Assembly: GCA_964586175.1 (NCBI GenBank)
Contig: CAZPGL010000004.1
Coordinates: 47,806 to 111,805 of the forward strand
Reading direction: 5' to 3'
Source: CAZPGL01 sp964586175
GTDB taxonomy: Bacteria; Actinomycetota; Acidimicrobiia; Acidimicrobiales; MedAcidi-G1
Length of the DNA: 64,000 bases
The notes under the pieces: generated by a model
Seen by the model: only the letters and a program-made list of their open reading frames with translations
Database searches by the model: none
What the model was told of the DNA's origin: nothing
Position numbers and translations under genes: made by a program
In this document: piece after piece, positions 1-11,021 of the stretch
Position numbering within the stretch: position 1 is the first letter of the stretch
How the letters are laid out: each line of letters starts with the position of its first letter

Positions 1-400
1 CGGCCAGCGGATCGCCGCCCGCCAGCAGCGGTCGGCCGGTGCCGTCACCGACCCGCCCGGCCAGCGTCTCCGGGGCGGCCCGCAGCCATACCACCACGGC
101 CCTGGCGGCCAGCAGGGCCCGGTTCTCAGGCCGGATGAGCACCCCGCCACCCGTGGACAACACGATCGGCTGATCCATCTCGAGCACCCGGGACAGGGTT
201 GTGGCCTCGGCGTCGCGGAAGCCCGACTCACCCGACTCGGCGAACAACACGCCGATGGTGCGGCCGGTGTCGTTCTGGATCCAGAGGTCCAGATCGACAT
301 GCCGGCGCGGGACGCGGGCCGCCACCGCGGCGCCCACCGCCGACTTCCCGGCTCCCATGAGCCCCACCAAGGCCAGGTGGGGAGGCGTGTCTTCGACCAT
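1..400 (-). CDS. aroK: Shikimate kinase (3' part cut by window edge)
   Basis: Phosphorylates shikimate with ATP in the chorismate pathway; cytoplasmic. The visible 133 residues begin MVEDTPPHLALVG and show the P-loop GLMGAGKS (about 13-20), the shikimate-binding DLD pair (36-38), the FR arginine (about 62) and the GGG loop (84-86), all diagnostic of shikimate kinase. The C-terminal LID and end of the gene lie left of base 1. The ATG at 398-400 is preceded, 8 bases upstream, by TAGCCT, fitting a leaderless start. In Actinobacteria aroK lies with aroE and a prepilin peptidase, as here. Confidence 0.93.
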   Translation of the reverse strand, partial: MVEDTPPHLALVGLMGAGKSAVGAAVAARVPRRHVDLDLWIQNDTGRTIGVLFAESGESGFRDAEATTLSRVLEMDQPIVLSTGGGVLIRPENRALLAARAVVVWLRAAPETLAGRVGDGTGRPLLAGGDPLA

Positions 401-408
401 GACGGCCC

Positions 409-414
409 AGGCTA
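409..414 (-). promoter_or_regulatory. -10 element TAGCCT for aroK
   Basis: TANNNT hexamer on the minus strand, 8 bases before the aroK ATG, with no Shine-Dalgarno sequence between; it predicts a leaderless transcript. No clear -35 is seen. Confidence 0.5.
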
Positions 415-441
415 CCGATGCGACCTCGTCCGGCCGGGTGA

Positions 442-903
442 TTACCCGAGGACCAGCCCGACCACGACCGTCGCCACGAGCAGGGGCGGGCCGAACGGCA
501 GCGCCTGGCCCGAGCGGCGCACCAACGCCCCGACCAGCACCGCGACACAGGCCCCGACCAGGGTCCACGCCACCGCGGCGACGATCTGGCTGCCGACCGT
601 CCAACCCAGCCACCACCCGAGGGGGGCCGCCAGGCGCACGTCGCCGCCACCCAGGCCGTCGCCGACGACCAACCGCACCACGACCAGGACCCCGGCGAAG
701 CCCGACAGACCCAACGCCGCCCACCCCCACGACCCGCGGTCCGCTCCGGCGAGGACGGCACCGGAATGCAGGACCACCAGGCCACACAACAGCACCAGGA
801 CCATGAGTGTCGGGAGACGGCGGTGGCGCAGGTCGGCCCGGGCCAGCAGCAGGCCACAGGCAATCAGCCACCAGAACGCCAGGCTGTCGAGCAGGTCGGC
901 CAT
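442..903 (-). CDS. Prepilin peptidase, short A24 type
   Basis: Integral membrane aspartyl protease of the type IV prepilin peptidase/TadV-CpaA family (153 residues, catalytic domain only, no N-terminal methylase domain). The two catalytic aspartates sit in ADLRHRRLP (about 22-30) and in the GDGLGGGD segment (about 82-89), which carries the GxGD motif. About five hydrophobic helices fill the rest. It lies between aroK and aroE, 18 bases from aroE, an arrangement known in actinobacteria (Rv2551c in M. tuberculosis). No pilin gene is in the window, so its substrate is unknown. Confidence 0.85.
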   Translation of the reverse strand: MADLLDSLAFWWLIACGLLLARADLRHRRLPTLMVLVLLCGLVVLHSGAVLAGADRGSWGWAALGLSGFAGVLVVVRLVVGDGLGGGDVRLAAPLGWWLGWTVGSQIVAAVAWTLVGACVAVLVGALVRRSGQALPFGPPLLVATVVVGLVLG

Positions 904-921
904 GTCGACCGGCGGGTCCGG

Positions 922-1779
922 TCAGCGACCCGCCAGCGCTGCTCGCGCCGCGGCGGCCATGGCGTCGACCGGTGCCGCCTGGCCGGTCCACAGGGTGAAC
1001 GCCCGGGCGGCCTGGTGGAGCAGCATCGACAACCCGTGGTGGGCCTCGACCCCCCGCTCACGGAGGGCGGCCACCCAGGGGGTCTCCAGCGGGTGGTAGA
1101 TCAGGTCAACGGCGACCTGCCCGGGGTGGAGGAGCGCCACGTCGACGGGCAGCCCGGGATCGCCGGCCATGCCGACCGAGGTGGCGTTGACCACCAGATC
1201 GGCCTCGGCCACCGTCTCGGGTCCGCCGACCCGCCCGACGGGACCGGCGAGGGCCGCGGTGGCCTCGGCCCGGGCCACCGTGCGGTTGACCACGGTGACC
1301 TCGGCGGCACCGGCGGTTCCCAGCGCATCGACGACGGCGCGGGCCGCTCCGCCCGCCCCCAGGACCACCACCCGGAGCCCCGACGGATGGAGACCCGTGT
1401 CGGCGGCCAGACCGTCGAGGAACCCGCCGCCGTCGGTGTTGTGCCCAATGAGCCGATCACCGTCGGGCACCACGCAGTTCACCGCACCGAGGCGCATGGC
1501 CGCCGGAGTGCAGTCGTCGACGAGGGCGGCGACGTCGTCCTTGTGGGGCATGGTGACCGACAGGCCGCCCAATCCCAGGGCCCGCATGCCGTCGAGGGCC
1601 CGGGCCGCGTCGCCGGGTGCCACGTCGGCGGCCACGAAGAGCCAGTCCAGCCCGGTAGCGGCGAACGCGGCGTTCAACAGCGTGGGCGACAGCGAATGGC
1701 CGATCGGCGATCCGATCACCGCGGCCACCAGGGTCTGCCCGCTCACCGGCGGTCGCTGGTCGATCGGAGTCTCAGCCAC
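922..1779 (-). CDS. aroE: Shikimate dehydrogenase
   Basis: NADPH-dependent reduction of 3-dehydroshikimate to shikimate. The N-terminal substrate domain has GSPIGHSLSP and VTMPHK with the catalytic lysine. The Rossmann domain has GAGGAARAV and VNRT, typical of NADP-dependent AroE, and the C-terminus has GLSMLLHQAARAF. The GTG at 1779 gives 285 residues, the usual family length; longer readings extend into mltG in another frame. It overlaps the end of mltG by 8 bases, so it is probably translationally coupled to mltG. Confidence 0.93.
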   Translation of the reverse strand: MAETPIDQRPPVSGQTLVAAVIGSPIGHSLSPTLLNAAFAATGLDWLFVAADVAPGDAARALDGMRALGLGGLSVTMPHKDDVAALVDDCTPAAMRLGAVNCVVPDGDRLIGHNTDGGGFLDGLAADTGLHPSGLRVVVLGAGGAARAVVDALGTAGAAEVTVVNRTVARAEATAALAGPVGRVGGPETVAEADLVVNATSVGMAGDPGLPVDVALLHPGQVAVDLIYHPLETPWVAALRERGVEAHHGLSMLLHQAARAFTLWTGQAAPVDAMAAAARAALAGR

Positions 1780-3193
1780 AACCCAGATTCTTGTCTTTGC
1801 AGACCTGGACGGCAGCAGCGAATTCCTCGCTGGTGACGGCGAAGGTGTGGGCTCCGGCGACGCCGTCCTCATCGGTGCGCACGTAGTACATCCAGGGACC
1901 GTCCGCCGGCGCCACCGCGGCCTCCAACGACGCCCGCCCCGGTGCCGAGATCGGGGTGAGCGGCAGACCCGGCACGGCCCTCGTGTTCCACGGCGATTCG
2001 CTGGCCAAGTCCTCGCTGGTGAGCGGTTCGCCGGCCGTCTTGCCCACCGCATACCGGGTGGAGGCGTCGATGCCCAGCAGCCAGTCCTGCTCGATGCGGT
2101 TGTGGATCACCCGGCTGATCTTCGCCCGATCGCCTTCGATGCGGGCCTCCTCTTCGATCAGCGAGGCGATGATCAGCGCCTCGTACGGTGTGACGCCCAG
2201 AGCGGCGGCCCTGTCGACCAGGTCGATCTCGTCGACGACGGCGAGGAACTGGGCATGCATCCGCATCACCAGGCTGATCTCATCGGTGAGGGTGGCGTCG
2301 TCGAGTTGATACGTGTCGGGGAAGAACATGCCCTCGTAGAACGGCAAGGGGAACTCGGCCGGATAGTGCTCCCACCGGACGACGTCGCTGGCGAAGGCCT
2401 CACGGAGCTGCGCCTCGCTGTAGGTGGGCATGCGGTCCTTCAGACGCACCACCATCTGCTCGATGGTGAGCCCCTCGGGCACGGTGACCCGGACCACCTC
2501 GGGGGGGATCGGCCCCTCGTTGAGCACGTCGACCGCCGCCTGGAAGGTCAGATGCTCCTGGAGGACATAGTCACCGGCCTGGAACGAGTACTCGACGTCG
2601 GCGGGGCAGTCGATCAGCCACCGCAGCATCGAGGGGCAGCGCATCCACTGGCGGAACATGGTCGGATGGTCGATGACCCCGGCCGTGCCCAGCGCCGCCG
2701 CCACGTCGTTGGCCGACCAGCCCGTTTCGATCACGAACGCGACCTCATCGCCGGGTGGGGCGTCGGGGACCAGCATGGCGTTGACCCAGGCGTCGATCCA
2801 GCGGAAGGCGAACACGGTGCCGACGATGAGCAGCACCACGACGAGCCCCCATCGCGGGATCGGACCCACCGACGGGCGGTGGCGCACCCAGCGCACGTCG
2901 GGGCTGGCTTCGGCACCCGGGGTGAACACCGTGCCGTCACTGTCATCGTCGTAGATCGACGGACCCCACACCGCCGGCTCGGTGACCGCAACGTCGGCAG
3001 GGACCACCGGCACGCCGTCGGATGCCACGGTCGGCAGATCGTACGGGTCGGCTCCGGCGTCGGGGTCCTGCGCCGGCCCACCCGACAGACGGGCCCCGAT
3101 GGTCGCCGACGAACGCCCCGACGGGGCCAGATCGGCCGACGATCGGGGGGCGTCACCCTCGGGCGCCTCGTCAGGCCTGTCGTCGTGGGTCAC
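1772..3193 (-). CDS. mltG: Endolytic murein transglycosylase MltG (YceG)
   Basis: Cleaves nascent peptidoglycan strands at the membrane and so sets glycan chain length. 473 residues: a disordered acidic cytoplasmic N-terminus of about 112 residues, one transmembrane helix (about 115-131), a LysM-like region, then the YceG catalytic domain. That domain has ASLIEEEARIEGD with the catalytic glutamate, followed by NRIEQDWLLG, SPWNTR and GLPLTPISAPG, all family signatures. Its start overlaps the ruvX stop by 4 bases. The long N-terminal tail is common in actinobacterial MltG. Confidence 0.93.
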   Translation of the reverse strand: MTHDDRPDEAPEGDAPRSSADLAPSGRSSATIGARLSGGPAQDPDAGADPYDLPTVASDGVPVVPADVAVTEPAVWGPSIYDDDSDGTVFTPGAEASPDVRWVRHRPSVGPIPRWGLVVVLLIVGTVFAFRWIDAWVNAMLVPDAPPGDEVAFVIETGWSANDVAAALGTAGVIDHPTMFRQWMRCPSMLRWLIDCPADVEYSFQAGDYVLQEHLTFQAAVDVLNEGPIPPEVVRVTVPEGLTIEQMVVRLKDRMPTYSEAQLREAFASDVVRWEHYPAEFPLPFYEGMFFPDTYQLDDATLTDEISLVMRMHAQFLAVVDEIDLVDRAAALGVTPYEALIIASLIEEEARIEGDRAKISRVIHNRIEQDWLLGIDASTRYAVGKTAGEPLTSEDLASESPWNTRAVPGLPLTPISAPGRASLEAAVAPADGPWMYYVRTDEDGVAGAHTFAVTSEEFAAAVQVCKDKNLGCG

Positions 3194-3618
3194 CGGTCCT
3201 CCAGCGGTCGCCAGGCGTCCAGCCAGGCCTGCAGCATCACCGCGGCCGCCACCTGGTCGACGACCTGTCGACCGGCTGGGCCGGTCAGCCCCTGTTCCCG
3301 GAGGGAGCGTTCCGCGGTGACCGTGGTCAGACGCTCATCGTAGGTCTCGACCGGTACCGGAAGGGTGGCGCGTAGTTGCTCAGCCTCGGCGAGCATCGTC
3401 CGCGCCATGGGTCCCACCGAACCGTCCAGCGAGTAGGGAACCCCCACCACGACGATCCCGGCCTCCCACTCGTCGACGAGGGCGGCGATGGCCCGGTGCT
3501 CGCCAACCCGGTCGCCGGTGCGGTGCACCACGTCGGCGGGGGTGGCCAGGCGGCCGTCGGAGTCGCTGACCGCCACGCCGATCCGTTTCGTGCCAAGGTC
3601 GAGGCCGAGGGCCCGCAC
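3190..3618 (-). CDS. ruvX: RuvX/YqgF-type Holliday junction resolvase-like RNase
   Basis: RNase H-fold nuclease implicated in 16S rRNA 5'-end maturation in E. coli. 142 residues, close to the usual length. The first strand carries LGLDLGTKRIGVAVSDSDG; later come VVVGVPYSLDG, the YDERLTTVTA motif, and DQVAAAVMLQAWLD near the end with the last acidic residues. GTG start, six bases after the alaS stop, and 4-base overlap with mltG. The alaS-ruvX-mltG-aroE order is standard for Actinobacteria. Confidence 0.92.
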   Translation of the reverse strand: MRALGLDLGTKRIGVAVSDSDGRLATPADVVHRTGDRVGEHRAIAALVDEWEAGIVVVGVPYSLDGSVGPMARTMLAEAEQLRATLPVPVETYDERLTTVTAERSLREQGLTGPAGRQVVDQVAAAVMLQAWLDAWRPLEDR

Positions 3619-3623
3619 GGCGG

Positions 3624-6200
<2,577 letters not shown>

Positions 6201-6209
6201 GGCTGGCAC

Positions 6210-6215
6210 AGCCTA
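6210..6215 (-). promoter_or_regulatory. -10 element TAGGCT for alaS
   Basis: TANNNT hexamer 9 bases upstream of the alaS ATG with no Shine-Dalgarno sequence between. Same hexamer and spacing as at queA. Confidence 0.5.
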
Positions 6216-6312
6216 CCGGCGCGCCCCCGGCGGCCTGCCGACCGGCGTGTCACGGCAGCGGTGACAGCGGCTACGTACCGACCGTGGACGGCCAGGCCGG
6301 ACGACCTCAAGC

Positions 6313-6332
6313 GGGACATCGGGGACTGTCCC
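6313..6332. repeat. Intergenic palindrome GGGACA-8-TGTCCC
   Basis: Perfect 6-bp inverted repeat around an 8-base loop containing GGGGAC, in the 174-base gap upstream of alaS. Its core resembles the larger palindrome at 54377-54401, which contains GGGGACAGG. It could be a REP-like element, a weak terminator of the rarA operon or an operator. The rest of this gap (6216-6374) shows only a 7-base tandem duplication (ggggtca) beside the upstream gene's stop codon. Confidence 0.4.
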
Positions 6333-6374
6333 TCCCGTCACCCTTGTGTACGACCCGGGTTTGGGGGTCAGGGG

Positions 6375-6644
6375 TCAGCGGTGATGGCGGTGGGAGGCGT
6401 ACTCGTGGCGCAGACGGGTCCGGGTCTCATGGGCCTCGGACCGGCCATCACGGGACGCCGCAGCCAGATCATCGCCGAACCGGCGAACCCGGCGCACGGC
6501 GTCGGAGCCCCGGCGGGCCAGATCGCGCCGCACGTGCTCGGGGGTGTAGCGCCGCACCGCCCCGTGCAGTTTGCGCTGCAACCAGGCCCACGTCGTGAGC
6601 CCGGCTGCCCAGCCGGCCAACAGCCAGAACAGGCGTCGCCGCAT
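6375..6644 (-). CDS. Small basic membrane-anchored protein (DUF6167-like)
   Basis: 89 residues: one N-terminal hydrophobic helix (about 3-20, with aromatic residues) followed by a basic, arginine-rich, probably helical tail. No catalytic motif. The position between alaS and a DUF948 protein behind rarA matches the small conserved DUF6167 protein of Streptomyces and relatives; I assign it from context and shape, not from sequence identity. It starts 25 bases after the DUF948 gene and is probably cotranscribed. Function unknown. Confidence 0.65.
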   Translation of the reverse strand: MRRRLFWLLAGWAAGLTTWAWLQRKLHGAVRRYTPEHVRRDLARRGSDAVRRVRRFGDDLAAASRDGRSEAHETRTRLRHEYASHRHHR

Positions 6645-6669
6645 CAGGCCCCGCCCCCCGGCCGGCCGG

Positions 6670-7089
6670 TCACGCCGCTCCCCCGCCGGCCTGCGGCTCG
6701 TCGTCGACGACCACAGCCTCGATGGCGCCCTGATGGGGGCGATGCCGCAACCGGGCCAGGAAGCGCCCGATCCCGCCAGCCACCGAGGCGGCCCGGATCA
6801 GCGGCGGCGACAGGGCCCGATAGGTGAGCCGCGATGCGGCGTCGACGGTGGCCGAGATGTTCTCCGCCGTGTCGAGCAGGCCGTCGACCCGCTCCATGCC
6901 GTCGGTGGCCTGATCAACCGCCCGGCGCAGGTCGTGGACCATCGGCACCGTCTGCTCCCGCAACTCATCGACCGTCTCGCGCAACGTCCGCAGGGTGCGC
7001 ACCAGCGACACCACGGCCAGGGTGAGGGCGGCCACCGCGGCCAGACACACCACGGCGACGAGCACCGCGGCCAGATCGCCGCCGCTCAT
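6670..7089 (-). CDS. DUF948 membrane protein
   Basis: 139 residues: an N-terminal transmembrane helix (about 5-30), then a long heptad-rich stretch (TLRETVDELREQTVPMVHDL and following), and a short C-terminal tail. This layout is typical of DUF948 proteins, which sit at the membrane and are often linked to stress functions. The ATG at 7087-7089 overlaps the rarA stop by 4 bases, so it is translated with rarA. No enzymatic residues are visible. Confidence 0.75.
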   Translation of the reverse strand: MSGGDLAAVLVAVVCLAAVAALTLAVVSLVRTLRTLRETVDELREQTVPMVHDLRRAVDQATDGMERVDGLLDTAENISATVDAASRLTYRALSPPLIRAASVAGGIGRFLARLRHRPHQGAIEAVVVDDEPQAGGGAA

Positions 7090-8399
7090 GCGTCGACACC
7101 CCCGCTCGCACCATCGTCGTGAGCGGCCATCCGGCGCGCCACCTCCTGCTCGAACCCGTGGTCGCTCGGAGCGTAGTAGACGTGGCCCGCCACCTCGTCG
7201 GGCCGGTGGGCCTGGGGCACCCACCCCCGCGGGTCATCGTGGGGGTACACGTAGCCGTCACCGTGGCCCAGGGTGGCCGCCCCCTTGTAGTGGGCGTCCC
7301 GCAGGTGCATGGGCACCTCGCCCGACCCGGCGGCCCGGGCGTCGGCGGTGGCGGCACCCAGCCCGGTGGTCACCCGGTTCGACTTGGGTGCGGTGGCCAG
7401 GTGCACGACGGCCTGGGCCAGGTTCAGCCGGGCCTCGGGCAGGCCCACGAACTCGACGGCCCGGGCCGCAGCGTCAGCGACCACCAGGGCCATAGGGTCG
7501 GCCATGCCGACGTCCTCGCTGGCCAGGATCACCAGTCGGCGGGCGATGAACCGGGCGTCCTCGCCGGCGTCGAGCATGCGGGCCAGCCAGTACAGGCCGG
7601 CGTCGGCGTCCGAGCCTCGGATGCTCTTGATGAAAGCGCTGGCGATGTCGTAGTGGGCGTCACGCCCGTAGCGCAGGGCCTTGGTCCCCAGGGCGGCCTC
7701 AGCGTCCTCGAGGGTCACCTCGGTACCCTCCCGGCCGATGGCCAGGGCCGCGGCCACCTCGAGGCTGGTGAGGGCCTGGCGACCGTCACCACCTGAACGG
7801 TCGGCCAACAGGTCCACGGCCTCATCGGTGGCCGTCACCCCCTCAGCCTCGAGCCCCCGGGCCAGCAGCACCCGCACGGCGTCGTCGGACAGCAGCTCCA
7901 GGCGGAACAGGGTCGACCGAGACAGCAGCGGCGGGTTGACCTCGAAGAACGGGTTCTCGGTGGTGGCGCCGATCAGCACCAGCAGCCCCGACTCGACCGA
8001 CGGGAGCAGGGCGTCCTGTTGGGCCTTGTTGAACCGGTGGACCTCGTCGAGAAACAGGATGGTGCCGACGTCCCGCTCGCCGAGCCGGGCCTGGGCCCGG
8101 GCCACCACCTCCCGCACGTCCTTCACGCTGGCGCTGACCGCCGACAACTCCTCGAACTCGGCGGCCGTCACCCGGGCGATGAGCCGGGCCAGCGACGTCT
8201 TGCCCGTCCCCGGCGGACCCCACAGCACCACCGACGACAGCCGGTCGGTCTCGATGAGGCGACGCAGCGGCCGCCCCGGCGCCAAGAGGTGGTCCTGACC
8301 GACCACGTCGTCGAGGCGCACCGGGCGCAGCCGATCGGCCAGCGGCGATCGCCGGGCCAGCCGGTCGGCCGCCGCGGCGGCGAACAGGTCGTCGGACAT
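7086..8399 (-). CDS. rarA: Replication-associated recombination protein A (MgsA/RarA AAA+ ATPase)
   Basis: AAA+ ATPase acting at stalled replication forks. 437 residues: Walker [12 protein letters not shown], Walker B ILFLDEVHRFNKAQQDALLPSVE, sensor 1 IGATTENPFFEVN, then the MgsA C-terminal tetramerisation domain (FIKSIRGSDADAGLYWLARML, LVILASEDVG). The ATG at 8399 is 7 bases from TAGGTT, which sets the start; a longer reading to 8477 adds only low-complexity residues. Confidence 0.95.
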   Translation of the reverse strand: MSDDLFAAAAADRLARRSPLADRLRPVRLDDVVGQDHLLAPGRPLRRLIETDRLSSVVLWGPPGTGKTSLARLIARVTAAEFEELSAVSASVKDVREVVARAQARLGERDVGTILFLDEVHRFNKAQQDALLPSVESGLLVLIGATTENPFFEVNPPLLSRSTLFRLELLSDDAVRVLLARGLEAEGVTATDEAVDLLADRSGGDGRQALTSLEVAAALAIGREGTEVTLEDAEAALGTKALRYGRDAHYDIASAFIKSIRGSDADAGLYWLARMLDAGEDARFIARRLVILASEDVGMADPMALVVADAAARAVEFVGLPEARLNLAQAVVHLATAPKSNRVTTGLGAATADARAAGSGEVPMHLRDAHYKGAATLGHGDGYVYPHDDPRGWVPQAHRPDEVAGHVYYAPSDHGFEQEVARRMAAHDDGASGGVDA

Positions 8400-8406
8400 G
8401 CCGCCG

Positions 8407-8412
8407 AACCTA
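8407..8412 (-). promoter_or_regulatory. -10 element TAGGTT for rarA
   Basis: TANNNT 7 bases upstream of the rarA ATG; leaderless arrangement. It overlaps the last codons of the upstream TIM-barrel gene. Confidence 0.5.
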
Positions 8413-9255
8413 CCGGGCGGCCGACGACCACACCGCGGCGCAGGCCCGGGCCTGGCGTCCGGCGAACCGGTCCACACCTTCGGCGGCCAGGGCGTGGTTG
8501 AACACCTCGGGGGCCAGGATCGGCTCGGCCCCGATGGCGGCCAGGCCGTCCGCCAGGCCGGCGAAATCGACCACCCCGTCGCCCGGAAGCCCTCGGGCCG
8601 TCATGGCCTCGGCCAACAGATCGTCACCAGCGACCGGTGCAGCGTCACACAGCTGGACCACCTGGATCGCGCCGCCGGGCATGGTCGCCAGCACGTCGGT
8701 CGACGGTCCGCCGGGCTGACGCTGCCAGTGCCAGGTGTCGATCATGACCCCGCCGTTGGGCCGACCGGCCCGTTCGACCAGGTCCCAGGCGGCCGCCAAG
8801 GTGGGAATCGCCGACCAAGGCAGGAACTCGAGGGCCACCCGCACTCCCCGGGCCGCCGCCCGGTCGCAGAGGCGGGCAAAGCCCTCGACGGCGCCGTCAG
8901 GATCGGCCAGTTCGGCCTCCATGGTGACGGCGATGATCTGGTCGGCCCCCAGGGCCTGGGCGGTGTCGAGGGCCAGGTCGGTGTCGGCGTCGGCCGAGAC
9001 ACCGGACGCGGTGGCCCATGCGGTGACCGCCTCGACCACGTCGACGGTGAGCCCCCGGTCGTGGATGCGACGCCGCAGTCCGGCCAGGTCACCGTCGGGG
9101 GCGGCGGCCATGACATGCAGCGTCCACAGCGACAGGCCGCCGAAGCCATGACCAGCCGCGGCGTCCAGCCAGCAGTCGACCTCGGCGCCGTCGACGCCGA
9201 ACGGGTCGGCGGTCAACGTCGAACAACACAGGGCGAGATCGGCGGGCGACGTCAC
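8410..9255 (-). CDS. Sugar phosphate isomerase/epimerase-like TIM-barrel protein
   Basis: 281 residues of the xylose-isomerase-like (AP endonuclease family 2) fold. Candidate metal ligands come at the usual strand ends: VALEFLPW (Glu), MIDTWHW (Asp and His) and a late PEVFN (Glu). This matches IolE/hydroxypyruvate-isomerase-type enzymes, but the substrate cannot be told. GTG start, 11 bases after the aspS stop. It is inserted between rarA and aspS, where I know of no standard partner, so it gives no pathway clue. Confidence 0.8.
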   Translation of the reverse strand: MTSPADLALCCSTLTADPFGVDGAEVDCWLDAAAGHGFGGLSLWTLHVMAAAPDGDLAGLRRRIHDRGLTVDVVEAVTAWATASGVSADADTDLALDTAQALGADQIIAVTMEAELADPDGAVEGFARLCDRAAARGVRVALEFLPWSAIPTLAAAWDLVERAGRPNGGVMIDTWHWQRQPGGPSTDVLATMPGGAIQVVQLCDAAPVAGDDLLAEAMTARGLPGDGVVDFAGLADGLAAIGAEPILAPEVFNHALAAEGVDRFAGRQARACAAVWSSAAR

Positions 9256-9266
9256 GACGGCGCCCC

Positions 9267-11021
9267 TCAGGTCGCCGGAGGCAACACCCGCAGGCCCAGC
9301 TCCTCGAGGTGCCGGTCGTCGATCGGCGACGGTGCCTCGGTGAGGGGGTCGACACCCGACTGGGTCTTCGGATAGGCGATCACCTCGCGGATGTTCTCCT
9401 CGCCGGCCAGGATGGCCACGAGGCGGTCCATGCCGAAGGCGAACCCGGCGTGGGGCGGGGCTCCGAACCGGAAGGCGTCGAGGAGGAACCCGAACTTGGC
9501 CTGGGCCTCGTCGGCGCCGATGCCGAGCAGCCCGAAGATGCGCTGCTGGATCTCACGGCGGTGGATCCGGACGCTGCCCGACCCCAGCTCCCACCCGTTG
9601 AGTACCAGGTCATAGGCCTGGGAACGCACGGCCAGCAGGTCGCCACCGTCGAGGAGGTCGAGATCCTCCTCGTGGGGCATGGTGAACGGGTGGTGGGCCG
9701 GCATGGGGTTGCCGGCCTCGTCGAGCCCCTCGAACAGCGGGAAGTCGACGACCCACAAGAAGTTGAGGCCGCCCTCGGTGACCGGCGGCCGACCCAGCTC
9801 GAGGCGTAGCAGGCCCAGGACGTGGCGCACCGCCGGACGCTCGTCGGCCACCAGGAACAGCAGGTCGCCGGCCTCGGCACCCATTGCGGCCCGCAGCGCA
9901 GCCTGCTCGTCGTCGGTCAGGAACTTGGCCACCGGCGAGTTGAGGGCGTCGTCCTCGACCTTCATCCACACCAGGCCCTTGGCACCCCAGCGCTTGCACT
10001 GCTCGGTGAGGTCGTCGAGCCGGTTGCGGGACGTGTCGGCACCACCGGGGACCCGGATGCCCTTGACGCACGGCGCCTGGAAGGCCCGGAACTCCGTGTC
10101 GGCGAACACCCCGGTCAGCTCGACCAGCTCGAGGCCGAACCGGGTGTCGGGCTTGTCGGTACCGAACCGCTCCTGGGCCTCCAGCCACGACATGTGGGGA
10201 ATCTCGCCGGGCCGCTCCCCGGTGACGGCCTCGGCGGCCGACGCCACAGCATGCGAGATGAACGCCAGCACGTCGTCCTGGCCGACGAAGCTGGCCTCGG
10301 CGTCGAGTTGCATGAACTCGAACTGGCGGTCGGCCCGAAGGTCCTCGTCGCGCAGGCAACGGGCGATCTGGTAGTAGCGGTCGACCCCGCCAACCATGCA
10401 CAGCTGCTTGAAGATCTGCGGGCTCTGGGGCAGGGCGTAGAACGACCCGGGCTCCTTACGGGACGGGACGACGAAGTCCCGGGCCCCTTCCGGGGTGCTG
10501 GCGATGAGCATCGGGGTCTCGACCTCGATGAACCCCTGCTCCTCCATGGCCCGCCGCACCGCGGCGTTGACCCTGGCCCGGACCTCGAGGTTGCGCTGCA
10601 TGCGGGAGCGACGCAGATCGACGTAGCGGTGACGCAACCGCAGCACCTCGTCGACGTCGGTGCGCTCGTCGAGTGGAAACGGCGGCGGTTCGGCGGCCGA
10701 CAACACCGTGACCTCGGCGGCGTCGATCTCGATGTCGCCGGTGGCCAGCGACGGGTTGGCCGTGTCGGCCGGACGGCGCCGGACGGTGCCCGACACCTGC
10801 AGCACGTACTCGGAACGCAGGTCGTGGGCGCCGTCGACCACGACCTGGACGATGCCGCTGCGGTCCCGCAGGTCGATGAACGCCAGGTGCTCACCGTGCT
10901 CGCGCCGGCGCCCCACCCAGCCGCACAAGGTGACGGCCCGACCCTCGTCGGCGAGGCGGAGGTCGCCACACCGGTCGGTGCGCAGCGAGGTGGCGTAGTT
11001 GACGGGGGGCGTGTCGCTCAA
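9267..11021 (-). CDS. aspS: Aspartyl-tRNA synthetase
   Basis: Class II synthetase of the bacterial type, 584 residues: N-terminal OB-fold anticodon domain (GWVGRRREHGEHLAFIDLRDRSG), motif 2 ARCLRDEDLRADRQFEF, a GAD insertion domain in the middle, and motif 3 GFAFGMDRLVAILAG near the C-terminus. The start is TTG at 11021, inside the TTGA overlap with the hisS stop, so it depends on coupled translation. Whether it is discriminating or also charges tRNA-Asn cannot be decided here. Confidence 0.95.
   Translation of the reverse strand: MSDTPPVNYATSLRTDRCGDLRLADEGRAVTLCGWVGRRREHGEHLAFIDLRDRSGIVQVVVDGAHDLRSEYVLQVSGTVRRRPADTANPSLATGDIEIDAAEVTVLSAAEPPPFPLDERTDVDEVLRLRHRYVDLRRSRMQRNLEVRARVNAAVRRAMEEQGFIEVETPMLIASTPEGARDFVVPSRKEPGSFYALPQSPQIFKQLCMVGGVDRYYQIARCLRDEDLRADRQFEFMQLDAEASFVGQDDVLAFISHAVASAAEAVTGERPGEIPHMSWLEAQERFGTDKPDTRFGLELVELTGVFADTEFRAFQAPCVKGIRVPGGADTSRNRLDDLTEQCKRWGAKGLVWMKVEDDALNSPVAKFLTDDEQAALRAAMGAEAGDLLFLVADERPAVRHVLGLLRLELGRPPVTEGGLNFLWVVDFPLFEGLDEAGNPMPAHHPFTMPHEEDLDLLDGGDLLAVRSQAYDLVLNGWELGSGSVRIHRREIQQRIFGLLGIGADEAQAKFGFLLDAFRFGAPPHAGFAFGMDRLVAILAGEENIREVIAYPKTQSGVDPLTEAPSPIDDRHLEELGLRVLPPAT

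Noticed and set aside
6216..6374. About 41-codon minus-strand ORF upstream of alaS with two close Cys
   Set aside because: Its GTG has no well-placed TANNNT or Shine-Dalgarno, and the peptide is arginine-rich noise.
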